NCBI RefSeq assembly: GCF_037975245.1
Contig: NC_092567.1
Span: 15,268,876 to 15,332,875 of the forward strand
Source of the DNA: Apostichopus japonicus
Lineage: Eukaryota; Echinodermata; Holothuroidea; Aspidochirotida; Stichopodidae
Direction of reading: 5' to 3'
DNA: 64,000 nt
In this document: positions 19,919 through 29,608 of the stretch, piece after piece
Numbering within the stretch: position 1 is the first letter of the stretch
Layout: every line of letters begins with the position of its first letter
Position numbers and translations under genes: made by a program
The notes under the pieces: model-generated
Told to the model about the DNA's origin: nothing
What the model saw: the letters and a program-made list of their open reading frames with translations, nothing else
Database searches by the model: none

Positions 19919-21394
19919 GTAAGTCTGAGTGATATGGAAGGGGTGCCCTGCTAGTTTAATTCAAATGTGTGAAATATCCTTCCGGTTATTTTCATCTTTA
20001 GAAAATGTTGATGACACTTTCATATCGTTTGATCATATTTTGGAAAACGTTTATTATAACATGCCGCTTGAAGTTTACATTTAAAGGCACTGAAGACTCA
20101 CCCCAAACCGCGTGCCGCGCTCTGAAAAAGTTAACTTTCTGTTGCTTGCAAATGATGTTTTCTTCTTGTCGCTTCAAAATGCAGACAGTAATGAATCGTA
20201 ATACCTTGTTATCTTTTATCTAGACCTGAGATGTCCATCGCTGCTATGTACACTGTGTTGTGGGTATTGACCCTAGCTGTATGTATCGACTGTACACTAG
20301 TGTCTTATTACCGACGGTACAGTAGCAAGCTGTGTGTGTATTTTCTGGGATCAATGGTTGTGTCTAACACTTCTGTTACACCTCATTCCAAACTAGGTCA
20401 GATTACCGGCATGAGACGTTTCTTTGTGCGCAAGTCTTCACACCCTTTAAATTGCTTATTTGGCCATATTTGTTAGCAACTATACCCATGATTGTGAAAC
20501 TTCAGTATTCTATTGTATTCTATTATATTCTATTGAACAGATTGACATTTCGCTTTTGATAACGTAGTGAGAAATATCGGTTCCAAGCATCTCTCTCTAA
20601 AGATGAAGCAATTGTCTATTTTCTAGATATGTTTCTTTGTTTCACAAATTGAGGAACAATGGGTCCTTTATATTTTGGTTTGTGATATACATTTCTGTGA
20701 CTCATTTCTCTTTTTCGTTGTATTGACTCACTTTCAATGCTTTTTTGATATTATATAGACCTGTGTATGAATGATGGACTGGAAATCTTTTGTCTCAATA
20801 TGGTCATTGGCATTTATAATCACATGTAGCCTTTTTATTTTATTTTTTACGGAAATTAGGTCATGTCGGTAAAGGTTGTGTAAGATCTTTTATTAGATAA
20901 GGTTAAAGGTTTGTGCATCCTACTGTATAAATTATTCTCTAAAACTATACTAATGTCTATAATGTATATTTTCTTGTTAAACCAATATTTCTAAAGTATA
21001 TAAAAACAGATCCGGGCAAATAAACAAGGTTATTACGTTGTCTTAAATCAGTCTCCGCTAATTGTTCTTACCCCCATTTTTGTGTTTCTTCACTCAGGTG
21101 GCTACTCACGAAACGTGTCACCTCTTTAGACTGAAGCATTGCGTTTTCTTCAGTTGCTCCATGAACGCCAGCTCGTCCGTCACCGAAGCTATTTCTCAGC
21201 CTCTATTCCTCTGTCCAGTGTGCCTTCGAAAACTTCAAAAATTTCTCGGGTTCGATATTTTCAAGCGTTACCAGAGACTTTTGGAACTGTGTGAGCTTCT
21301 ACAGGGTGAATATCCGTCACAGAATATGGAGAGTGGCATCACCTGGTTGAGACAATGTCTAGATTTTCTATCCTCTATGTCAGTAAACAGCTAA
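19190..21394 (+). CDS. Archaemetzincin-like zinc metalloprotease, two exons
   Basis: Exon 1 (19190-19918, donor gtaagt) and exon 2 (21098-21394, acceptor cactcag) join in phase 0 to give 341 residues from the ATG at 19190. Human AMZ2 is about 360. Family landmarks: LTWTDLYP and NFVLGEAS near the middle, FSFGRF, then the zinc site HETCHLFRLKHC (His247, Glu248, His251, His257), followed by Cys258-X4-Cys263, Met265 and CPVC (282-285) with the spacing of human AMZ2. Archaemetzincins are metzincin-clan peptidases that bind a catalytic zinc through three His and a second zinc through Cys residues. The two glycines usually seen in HExGHxxGxxHC are Cys250 and Arg254 here, so activity is uncertain. 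The frame is open upstream to an acceptor-like ttttcag at 19151, so an earlier 5' exon is possible. Confidence 0.9.
20085..20446 (+). mobile_element. TTAA-flanked MITE, copy D
   Basis: 362-bp copy between TTAA 20081-20084 and TTAA 20447-20450 inside the protease intron, same direction as copy A. The ends read AGGCACTGAAGACTCACCCC and, reversed, AGGGTGTGAAGACTTGCGC. The rest of this intron (20451-21097) is AT-rich with no other feature seen. Confidence 0.87.
21098..21394 (+). CDS. Archaemetzincin-like gene exon 2 (zinc-binding exon)
   Basis: Acceptor tgtttcttcactcag. The exon starts VATHETCHLFRLKHC and carries both zinc sites, then a helical C-terminus ending WLRQCLDFLSSMSVNS and TAA at 21392-21394. 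The end compares with the human AMZ2 C-terminus (a Trp followed by CLAVLQ). Confidence 0.92.
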   Translation: MATHETCHLFRLKHCVFFSCSMNASSSVTEAISQPLFLCPVCLRKLQKFLGFDIFKRYQRLLELCELLQGEYPSQNMESGITWLRQCLDFLSSMSVNS

Positions 21395-22330
21395 GAGAGA
21401 TTATATTATTTTACGAAAATGTATCATTTCATCAGGATATTTTTACTCTGACTAGTTTATGAACATTTCTAGAAATGAAATTGATAAATGTATTAGGCCG
21501 CACTGAGGTTGAACACTTGTAATTATAGTAAAAACATATTTTCTGTCGAAGATCAAAGTTCATTGGAGGTCAGTGTTGGTGAAAAGTCTGAAAACCTTGT
21601 TAGATATCTTCAAAGTCAAGTTTGATTTTACTTCATACTGGGAATGTAGAACCACCTTTATATTGAGTTCAAGGTCCCTATATAGTCTTGTCTGTGGAGG
21701 TCAAAGTTCATTGTCAAAATCTGGAAGCATTGTAAACATGTTAACTAAAAAAAATAGAGCTTGGATTTTATTGATACTAGGTGTGTTGATCCATACTATT
21801 GGAAGCATTGCTGATGTACAGGTACTCTTCTTTAAAATATGAAATAATGAGTTTGATATCATTGTGTGTCACTTACAAAAAAAAAAAAAACTATGAAGTT
21901 TTAATATTTTTCCATCTCATGCAAAGTCCAAACTACATATTCTTTGAAAATGTATTGTAATGTGAATTATTATTCCATCATATATTTATGGAGATGGAGA
22001 GGTTTGGTGTCTGTAAACAATTTTCCAAATATTAGACAGGCAGGCTGCTGTATTTCCACCGTATTTATCCTTGCCAGTTTGCCAGTAATCTTGATACTAC
22101 TTTCTGCAAACATTTAATTCTTTCGCCTTCTTAGTTGGCATTCGCAGCAAGGTATGTATGTCTAGAATATATGTATGTCTATGTATGTATTTTAGATCCT
22201 CCTGCAAGCAGGAACTCGTGAAGAAGCCTCATTGGCTTATCAAAGCCGCAAGCTGACCGAAGTCAGTCTCTTACATTCATATTTAACGTCCATGATTATG
22301 AATTGTCAATTGTCAACAACTCTGTAACTG
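21395..22330. other. 3' flank of the protease gene
   Basis: No gene recognised. Around 21560-21740 the sequence has diverged copies of the ggaggtcaaagttcattg / gaaaaccttgt repeat that is clearer at 22960-23400. Confidence 0.4.
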
Positions 22331-22337
22331 GACGACA

Positions 22338-22420
22338 TACATTAATCTTGGAGTGACTCAAACTCGGGACCTTATGATTGGAAGGCACCGGCGTTAACCA
22401 CTGAGCTAACACTCCACTAA
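22338..22420 (-). repeat. tRNA-like SINE head
   Basis: On the minus strand: gtggagtgttagctcagtgg with an A-box match (TAGCTCAGTGG), then gtcccgagtttgagtcactcc as a B box. It resembles a tRNA but has a poor anticodon stem and no clean acceptor stem, so it is a SINE head or a tRNA pseudogene. Confidence 0.6.
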
Positions 22421-22959
22421 ATATCATAATCAGAATCATAAAAATCAATATCAGAATCATAATATACCGAAACGACTCCAAGGCCAGGATGTCATTTTGA
22501 CTTAATATATTGACAATCATCACCATGAGATTGCAACATTTGCAAAAATTTCAATGTAATTGTGAGTAAATAATGTTCTTAATAAAAATTAAGGAAAATC
22601 CTTAAAAGTCTCATCAAATGGAGCCTTATTTTGCTCCAACCGTACAGAACTGTATTAATACACTTGCTCAGAATCACATTACTTTGGAAGTTGTTTATTC
22701 AGTCTTTTGAAACAAATGTGATTGTTATCCATCTCTAGCAATTCTGTACCCATAAGGAATGGTAAAGAGTACTCAACTCAGCTAATTTTTTGGTTCTAAA
22801 TGGATGCAACATTGGTGAATCTATTGGTGGATGTAATTGTTTTTATGCATTTATTGATGTTTGGTTTCGATGATAATCGTAACCTATGCATTCATGATGG
22901 TGTGTGTGTCCGTGTGTGTCTGTGAGTGCGTCTGTGACGCCCAGCTTGTAAACAAGATA

Positions 22960-23400
22960 TTCCAAGAGGGGAAGGTCAAACAATTTCATATTAAGTGTGT
23001 AAAAGTACAACAATACATTGAGTACAAGAAGCCTATTGTTTTTGGTGGAGGTCAAAGGTTATTTGGGGTCACCAGGGGTCAAATTGTGAAAACCTTATAA
23101 CATGATATCTCAAGAAGGGAATCATGGGCAGACCTCATATTTGGTGTGTAGGAGTACCACATTGTGTAAAAGAAGCTTACTGTTTTGGAGGAGGGCAAAG
23201 GTCATTTGGCGTCACCAGGGTCAAATTGTGAAAACCTTGTAATCACGATATCTCAATACTGGAAGCTTGGCTCTAATGTAGTGTGTAAAAGGACCACATT
23301 GAGTTAAAGAAGCCTATTGTTTTGGTGGAGGTCAAAGGTCAAATGGGGTCATCAGAGGTAAGTCGTGAAACCCTTGTAAACATGTACACCCTCACTATAC
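22960..23400. repeat. ~150-bp tandem repeat with nuclear-receptor-like half sites
   Basis: Three copies of a unit containing ggtggaggtcaaaggtcatt, gtcaccagggtcaaattgtg, aaaaccttgtaa and gatatctcaaga. The copy at 23329-23341 contains an exact AGGTCA-A-AGGTCA direct repeat (DR1 type). Diverged copies occur at 21560-21740 and 61800-61960. Confidence 0.8.
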
Positions 23401-23599
23401 ATTATGTCAGATTCATGAAGAAAACTGCTCATGTTACATCATCGATACCACAATGCATTTTTGCATTCTGGTTATCATTATTATCATTTTTTGTGATGGA
23501 TGATGATCTTTTGTTAGCTGTCCAACAATTTGTGAAAAACCAACAGTATTTTTGTCTTCCATTCTTGGGAAGGGTCTGGTGGGACTTTTACCTGAGGAA

Positions 23600-23690
23600 T
23601 GAAAAAGGAAGGCAGAGGTTGGGATTGAACCAGGGACCTTGTGTTGCGAAATCAAAACTTCTACCACCAGACAATTATTTGATATGCTGA
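23600..23690 (-). repeat. tRNA-like sequence
   Basis: Minus strand: gtctggtggtagaagttttg followed by aaggtccctggttcaatccc, with a good B box (GGTTCAATCCC). Another SINE head or tRNA-related remnant; it lacks proper stems for a functional tRNA. Confidence 0.5.
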
Positions 23691-23865
23691 TGTAAAATGC
23701 TTTTTCAAATATTTAAAGATCCAGTTGTGTGGACTTAGATGTTTTAGAAAACTGTTTCTCCACTGATACTTGTCAGGGAGATGTGTGGCAATGGAACTCA
23801 CGCCTTGGCCGCTTCATTAGCTAGTCAGGGGGAGGGGTGCCCGGCGATCACTCATACAGGGCTTG

Positions 23866-24246
23866 AACCGAGCTAATCAGAAATATCTAATTGCACGGAA
23901 CTACCGATTACACCAGGGCTTGAACCGAGCTAATCAGAAATATCTAATTGCACGGAACTACTGATTGCACCAGGGCTTGAACCGAGCTAATCAGAAATAT
24001 CTAATTGCATGGAACTACCGCTTGAACCGAGCTAATCAGAAATATCTAATTGCACAGAACTACCGATTACACCAGGGCTTGAACCTAGCTAATCAGAAAT
24101 ATCTAATTGCACACGGAACTACAGATTACACCAGGGCTTGAACCGAGCTAATCAGAAATATCTAATTGCTCACGGAACTACAGATTACACCAGGGCTTGA
24201 ACCGAGCTAATCAGAAATATCTAATTGCTCACGGAACTACCGATTA
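23866..24246. repeat. 58-bp tandem array, about 7 copies
   Basis: Copies of gggcttgaaccgagctaatc, agaaatatctaattgcacgg, aactaccgattacacca. One copy, near 24018, lacks about 20 bases. Copies differ at one to three bases, so the array is fairly recent. Confidence 0.93.
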
Positions 24247-24309
24247 CAGTATATTGTTTCCCAATTAATAAATGTTTCTTAACTTTATACTTCCACCTTC
24301 CCCAAAGAA

Positions 24310-24655
24310 CAGAAAGTGAAAAGACTGGCTGGACTTGAACCTCAGACATGGAATTTGTCTGACTAACCACTGGGCCACAGAATCTATTGAATTATAATGC
24401 TCGATTTTAATATTTAGACTTCAGGATAGAAGTTGGAAAAGAGTAGAAAATCAAAATACCATCACTGGGGACTGAACTCTAGACAAGGCATTTGTCTCAT
24501 TCTCCCAGTTACAGAGCACTAACCACTGCGCCACAGTATCGGTTGAGAACGACTGCTCGTTTCTAATACTTAAACTTCAGAATGGAAGGAAAGAACGGAA
24601 AATAAAAAATGCCATTACAGGGGATTGAACTCTAGACAAGGTTATGTTTTTTTTT
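24310..24655 (-). repeat. tRNA-like repeats in tandem
   Basis: Two and a part copies, about 150 bases apart, of a unit that on the minus strand reads gtggc(c/g)cagtggttagt followed about 45 bases later by a B box (gaggttcaagtcc, gagttcagtcccc). The third copy is cut at its B box by the satellite monomer. A related copy stands at 61060-61175, just beyond the other end of the satellite. Confidence 0.7.
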
Positions 24656-24965
24656 CAGATTTTGGCCCAAAATCGCCATTTTTGAAACCTCAAAATAATG
24701 CGGCGAACGGATGCCGACCTCTTTATCTCTATACCAGACATTAGCGTTGAAAATAGGTCTATACTCTTCAGAAAGACAGTCTAATTTGAATATTCAAATC
24801 GTTATCATTTCATATATTGAATTTTCAGGCGAAAACTTGCTAGAATTTCACTTCTAACCGGACGGGAACATGCTTCTGATCCACACGAATCGATTGTTGA
24901 CATTTAGGCTGACATTTGAAAACCTCGATTTTTCGTCCAAATTTGATCATTTTGTAAGGCTATAC
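24656..24965 (+). repeat. Isolated satellite monomer
   Basis: One diverged monomer of the ~330-bp satellite that fills 43440-61055: it has tttggcccaaaatcgccatt, cggcgaacggatgccgacct, tttgaatattcaaatcgtta, aaccggacgggaacatgctt and tcgtccaaatttgatcattt. It ends at ctatac exactly where the composite transposon begins. Confidence 0.92.
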
Positions 24966-27163
24966 CAGGCGCGTATCCAGGATTTTCTAACCCGGGGGGC
25001 GCGAATTACTATCTAAGCGGAGCGCCACCATCGGTTGGCGCGCAGCGTACAAGAAAATTTCTGGTTTTGATATCCCCCAGATCACCGGAAACGGCACTTC
25101 TCGGGCTTGAAATGACCAACCAGATGTACACTTTTGGCCTGAGAACCAAGTATTTCCTAATAGTTTTTTTTTCCATCCATAACCTTTTTGAAGATTGTCA
25201 ACCCGGCACACGTCATGTTCGACCTGATCGCATGTCCTGTGGGTCTTTGCTTTTGTAGGTGATTCTACGTCGGGGCCCACAATACCCGTCAGCCCCACTT
25301 TTCAAGGTTTTAAGCCCCAAATTTGTTCAGAATTTGAAAATTCAGATTTCTCGTGAATAAACTTACTTCAAAACATACCCATAATGTTGTACAAAATTTC
25401 ATCTATGGACAACCAATATAGAAAAACTACCTTCAACCCCTAACAGACCGGTCAAAATTGCACGAGTAGAGGGAAGTGTGATGCAGAATGTTGGTCAGAA
25501 ATTTTCGAAAATTCAGACACAGTTAATTTATTGGTGTAGAAATATTGCATCTCTTATAACGGCTATTATAAAACTTGGTTGAAGGAAATGAAAAAATAGC
25601 AGATGTTTCCGAAACCGAACACTACACACATAGGCGTAGGAGGCGCGGGGGCAGTGGCGGAGCTAGGGGTATTGGTCAGGAGGGGCGAGAATGGTCTGTA
25701 GGGGCGCTTTCGACACTATCTAAGCGGAGCGCCACCACTGGTTGGCGGGTAGCGCACAGACAAATTTTGAGTAAAGATACTCCCTAGATCGCCGGAAATG
25801 ACCCTTTCAGGGCCTGGCTAATTTGCAGATAAACGAAGAATAGGGTGTCATCGCCAAATTACACCAACAAAATGTGAGAAATGTCAATAAGTAGATGAGA
25901 GCGCAATAAAAAAGTCAATAATCTAGAATAAGTAAAAAGTGGTAAAGAGCTGAAAAAGGCGCCAGCAGTCTCTTTGAGTCCGTCAGGGGGCGCTTTCGCC
26001 CCCTGACCGTATGGACGCTCCGCCACTGCGCGGCGGGGTGCAGCCCCTAATTCGCCATTACTAATGTAAAAGAGAGTTTTGACATAATTGGACCTCCATG
26101 CTTTTTATACATCTACATGAGACATGCTCGTTGTTTACATTAGCATCCCGCGGTATACTGCGCAATTTGAACGGACCGTACGGTACATGATGGCATGCGA
26201 TGTAATAACCGATGCTTGCTTATATGATATTGACATGAAGACGTTGAACGCGCGCTTTGCGCGCGAAAATTTTTGGTTATTTTTTCAGGCAAGTCGGACA
26301 GTCTTGAGGATTTTCATCCTGGAACGCCATTTTCATGCTCACTGATATGATGTGATATCTGCTGTTTGCGTTACAAATTCGAACAGGCGCGTAGCGAGGA
26401 ATTTGCCAACGGAGGGGCGAAGCCTGTGGGCAAATTATCTAAGCTTAGCGCCACCATAGGTTTGCGCGAAGCGTACAAGAAAATTTTGGCCGAAAATGCC
26501 TCCCAGATCGCTGGAAATGGCACTACCCAGGACCATTTGTTAGCGCGAAGCGTACGAGCAAATTTTGGCCGAAAATGTCTCCCAGATCGCTGGAAATGAC
26601 ACTTCCCAGGCCTTGTAAGTTGCACCTAAGCACTTTCTATTTTGAAATTACTTAGCGATATCATTTAAAAAAATGCTGAATGGGGGGGGGGGCGGTCGCC
26701 CCCATCCCAAAATGCGTCATGTTCCCCGACGACACGGTCGAGTTCGAGACCAGCCACAGTTGGTTTCATAGCACAATTCTACACACGCATTATGATAGAC
26801 CATATATAGTATACATATAGATCATTAGTGAGAGAGGAAAATGGAAACGTAAAAAAAAAATGGAGTTGTCGGTGTATGGAGTAGGGTGAGGCACGCTTTT
26901 ACGAAATCATTGATCCGTCACTGGCTACCCTTCAGCGCTGTAATGATGTCACTGTTCCTCTTTCTCTTCCCGGTGTCTTCGCGTTTTTCTTTTACTCCCT
27001 CCTTTTCTCCTTCTCTCTTTCTTCTTTTTCTTTTCCCTTCCTTCCTCTCCTCCTCCTCCTCTTTTTCCCCTCTTTTTTCCTTTTTTCTTCTCTTTTTTTT
27101 CTCTCCTCTTTTTCTTACCCGGGGGGCGCGCGCCCCCAACGCCCCCCCCTGGATACGCACCTG
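24966..27163. mobile_element. Composite transposon A
   Basis: 2198-bp element starting CAGGCGCGTATCCAGG and ending CCTGGATACGCACCTG, imperfect 16-base inverted ends. Just inside lie cccggggggcgcg at both sides. Internal parts include a younger hAT-type insertion (25652-26028), an older CAGGCGCGTAGC fragment from 26384, and a long pyrimidine tract (26950-27115). I see no intact transposase. A second copy (composite B) is at 41488-43439 in the same direction. No matching 8-bp flanks could be found for A. Confidence 0.85.
25652..26028. mobile_element. hAT-type MITE inside composite A
   Basis: 377-bp element with ends CAGTGGCGGAGC and GCTCCGCCACTG, flanked by CGCGGGGG and CGCGGCGG (one mismatch in eight). 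Composite B has no insertion at the equivalent place (near 42185, gtaggaggcggggctgcatc), giving an empty site. A fragment of the same family is at 61165-61526. Confidence 0.87.
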
Positions 27164-28162
27164 GGAAATACGTGGGTTGTTAATTAAGATGAAAACGAAA
27201 CTGATTTTAAATCATTTAAAAATTATTTATAAATGTATTTGTTTTGACAAGAGTTTGAAGGTTGTATAGATATCTTTCATCCTAACCAAACTTTAAAAGA
27301 TTTGATTCATAACAAACTATCACTCAAGAAGTGAAGCGATACGCCATTCCTCGCAAGGGACTTTTATGTTAGCTTAATTTTCATGATACTGCAGCGTATC
27401 GTGGTTAATTAGAGATAATTTATGGTAAAATTAAATAACATCTATAAAGGAGTCGTCTCTCAAATTGTAAAAGTCAACATTTTGACTCACCGAAAATGAA
27501 ACGAAAAGTTTCGGCTAATTGTGAAATACGTATAACGTTGATTATTTTCGTTTTACCCCATAGCAATGAGAATATAATAATGAACAACAACTGTACAGAG
27601 CAAAAACTTCTATCGTTTAGCTAAAAAGCTGCATTTAATTTTTTTACCAAGTTTGTGAAAATCTTTTGATCTCATACTACACCTTTCATGATATTAGAAA
27701 ACATAGTCTAATACTGAAGGTCAACAAAATTTTCAGATAAGCAAATAAAGATTGCTGAAAGGAATTTCTAACGATAATTCATAAAAGTGTGGCAAACGAA
27801 AGTTTCTGCAGGTTATTAACAACAATAATAACTCGGTACTATAGGTAGCCTTGATTATTTAAATGAGGATTTAGATTGATATTTAAGTTTGTATATTAAG
27901 ATTTGAGGGTACATTTAAAAAACACAGGTTACAATCACAACACAATACAACAGTTTAGGCAATTCCTTAATAAAATTAAAAAAAAAAAATCAGCAGAAAC
28001 TACGTAACAGGAAACAACCTCCTTAAAATAACTAGACGCGTAAGAAAACACGCAGCTATTTCCTTGTAAGTTTGTCATTCACTTTATCATTATGCTTGTG
28101 AGAACAATACTGTGTATTTTGACATTTTCAAACGACTGATTCTTTGAAATTCATACCAAAAC
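27164..28162 (+). promoter_or_regulatory. Conserved upstream flank of Ig-like gene copy 1
   Basis: This 1-kb AT-rich segment is repeated at 36545-37547 with only scattered differences and starts exactly at the right end of composite A. It holds no ORF of note. It presumably includes the promoter and 5' UTR of the receptor gene, but no TATA box or initiator can be assigned with confidence. Confidence 0.5.
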
Positions 28163-29608
28163 ATGGCGAAGTTTCTCTCAAATTTTGTGATTCTTTTCAG
28201 TTTGACTTTTTGTCTCATCTGTCCCTTTACGGAAGGAATAGTGGCTACCATAGACGTACAGGTGCAAGGGAGCGACGTTGTCAAATCAGGGGTAAGGCAA
28301 TATACTGCTTACGGATCTTATTCACGGAACAGATGGATCAACTGTAGACTGATAAGTGGACTCGTGCAACCTGGAGAGGTATTTATCTTGAAAAATCGTC
28401 AGATACTCCAGGACTTAACTATAATAGACAGTAATATTTTTACAAAGATGTGGTCAAAAAGATTAACCACAGTGAGTGCGGGAACAAGCCATGTTCCAGA
28501 CAAATATACTTGTCGTGCTTTCTTTGATAAAAGTTATCTCTTAGCTGTAAACGAAACACGAATTCGCACCTCCATTGACAGTGATGTTGAAATTAAATTT
28601 GTGCATCAGGAGTACTTCATCTCTTCAAGCGTTGGTTCGACTGTTTATATAGGTGAACAAATATCGATTGCCTGTGAATCGGCGGATTCGACATGCCCAT
28701 ATCGATCAGAACGATCATCAAGACCCATAACCCATGTTCCTAGCAATAGTCAGAGAAGCTTCACGTGCAGTTGGGGAAATTATTATCATAATCGGAATGG
28801 TTATTTGAGCTATCAACAGTGTGCAATGCGCCATTTCAGCTTAGAGATTATTAATCAACTGCAGCTTTCATTGACACCGTTCAACTTTACGAATGATGGT
28901 TCAACATTAGAGTTCAGTTGTACCAGTTTTCCACCTCGTTTGATGCGCTGGACTATTATAACAGCCAATGGTGACATTCTCGACTTCAGTTCTTATGATG
29001 CCATCAAGGTAAGCATAAATACCACCATAACTCAGAGACCAGGAGAGACTGTACTAAACATTAAAGAAGCAACTCCTGGTGGTAATGATATACAGGCAGT
29101 AAGGTGCTCTACTTATGACACATTGGCACATGTGGCTGTTACGTCACACAGAGTAATTACAGAACACATTGATGTGCAAACAACTGTTACGTATAAACCA
29201 AAGACTACGGCTGCAAAGGAAGCGTATCAAACAACCGAAATTCAGTCTGTCAAAATGGTGACTGGTTCCCACAATGATTGTAACGAGTCAAAGAACTCTG
29301 AAGCACAAAGTCTAAACTTTCAGTCAACTACGGAAACAACGTACTCTATCTTTATAACAATTACTGTTACCTTGACATCTACTGTCTCTATTTTAATTGT
29401 CGTTTTAATCATCTTATGTAGAAAGTTTAAACTAGCTACAATCCATCATGCGCCTCCGACATCGCGTGACACAGACTGCAGTATGGAAGCACCCCCAGCA
29501 ACAATGTTACACCACAATCCGGTTTATATGTCCTACTCGGAAACAAATGACGTTTCCAACCCTAACGACGAAGAGCAAAATGATACATGTACATATATCA
29601 ACATTTAA
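28163..29608 (+). CDS. Ig-like type I membrane receptor, copy 1
   Basis: Intronless 481-residue ORF starting in a good context (aaaacATGg). Residues 1-25 form a signal peptide. The ectodomain has three Cys-bounded modules: Cys61-Cys117, a four-Cys module (Cys171, 178, 202, 220) and an Ig-like module with Cys253, Trp263 and Cys315. Potential N-glycosylation sites include NET, NFT, NTT. A Thr/Ser-rich stalk leads to a membrane segment (about 395-418) and a CRKFK stop-transfer. The ~60-residue tail has an NPVY motif (452-455, the NPxY type bound by PTB domains or endocytic adaptors) and ends CTYINI, a YxxI/YxN sequence that could bind SH2 domains if phosphorylated. The likely role is cell-surface recognition or adhesion; the ligand is unknown. 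A near-paralogue lies 9385 bases downstream. Confidence 0.88.
   Translation: MAKFLSNFVILFSLTFCLICPFTEGIVATIDVQVQGSDVVKSGVRQYTAYGSYSRNRWINCRLISGLVQPGEVFILKNRQILQDLTIIDSNIFTKMWSKRLTTVSAGTSHVPDKYTCRAFFDKSYLLAVNETRIRTSIDSDVEIKFVHQEYFISSSVGSTVYIGEQISIACESADSTCPYRSERSSRPITHVPSNSQRSFTCSWGNYYHNRNGYLSYQQCAMRHFSLEIINQLQLSLTPFNFTNDGSTLEFSCTSFPPRLMRWTIITANGDILDFSSYDAIKVSINTTITQRPGETVLNIKEATPGGNDIQAVRCSTYDTLAHVAVTSHRVITEHIDVQTTVTYKPKTTAAKEAYQTTEIQSVKMVTGSHNDCNESKNSEAQSLNFQSTTETTYSIFITITVTLTSTVSILIVVLIILCRKFKLATIHHAPPTSRDTDCSMEAPPATMLHHNPVYMSYSETNDVSNPNDEEQNDTCTYINI

Noticed and set aside
23866-24246. CRISPR-like array (regular ~58-base repeats)
   Set aside because: The repeats are contiguous with no unique spacers, and the context is an animal genome.
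26886-27269. 127-codon Ser/Phe-rich ORF and its Arg/Glu/Lys-rich antisense frame
   Set aside because: Both are produced by the long pyrimidine tract in composite A, and the same happens in composite B (43175-43505). No gene is indicated.
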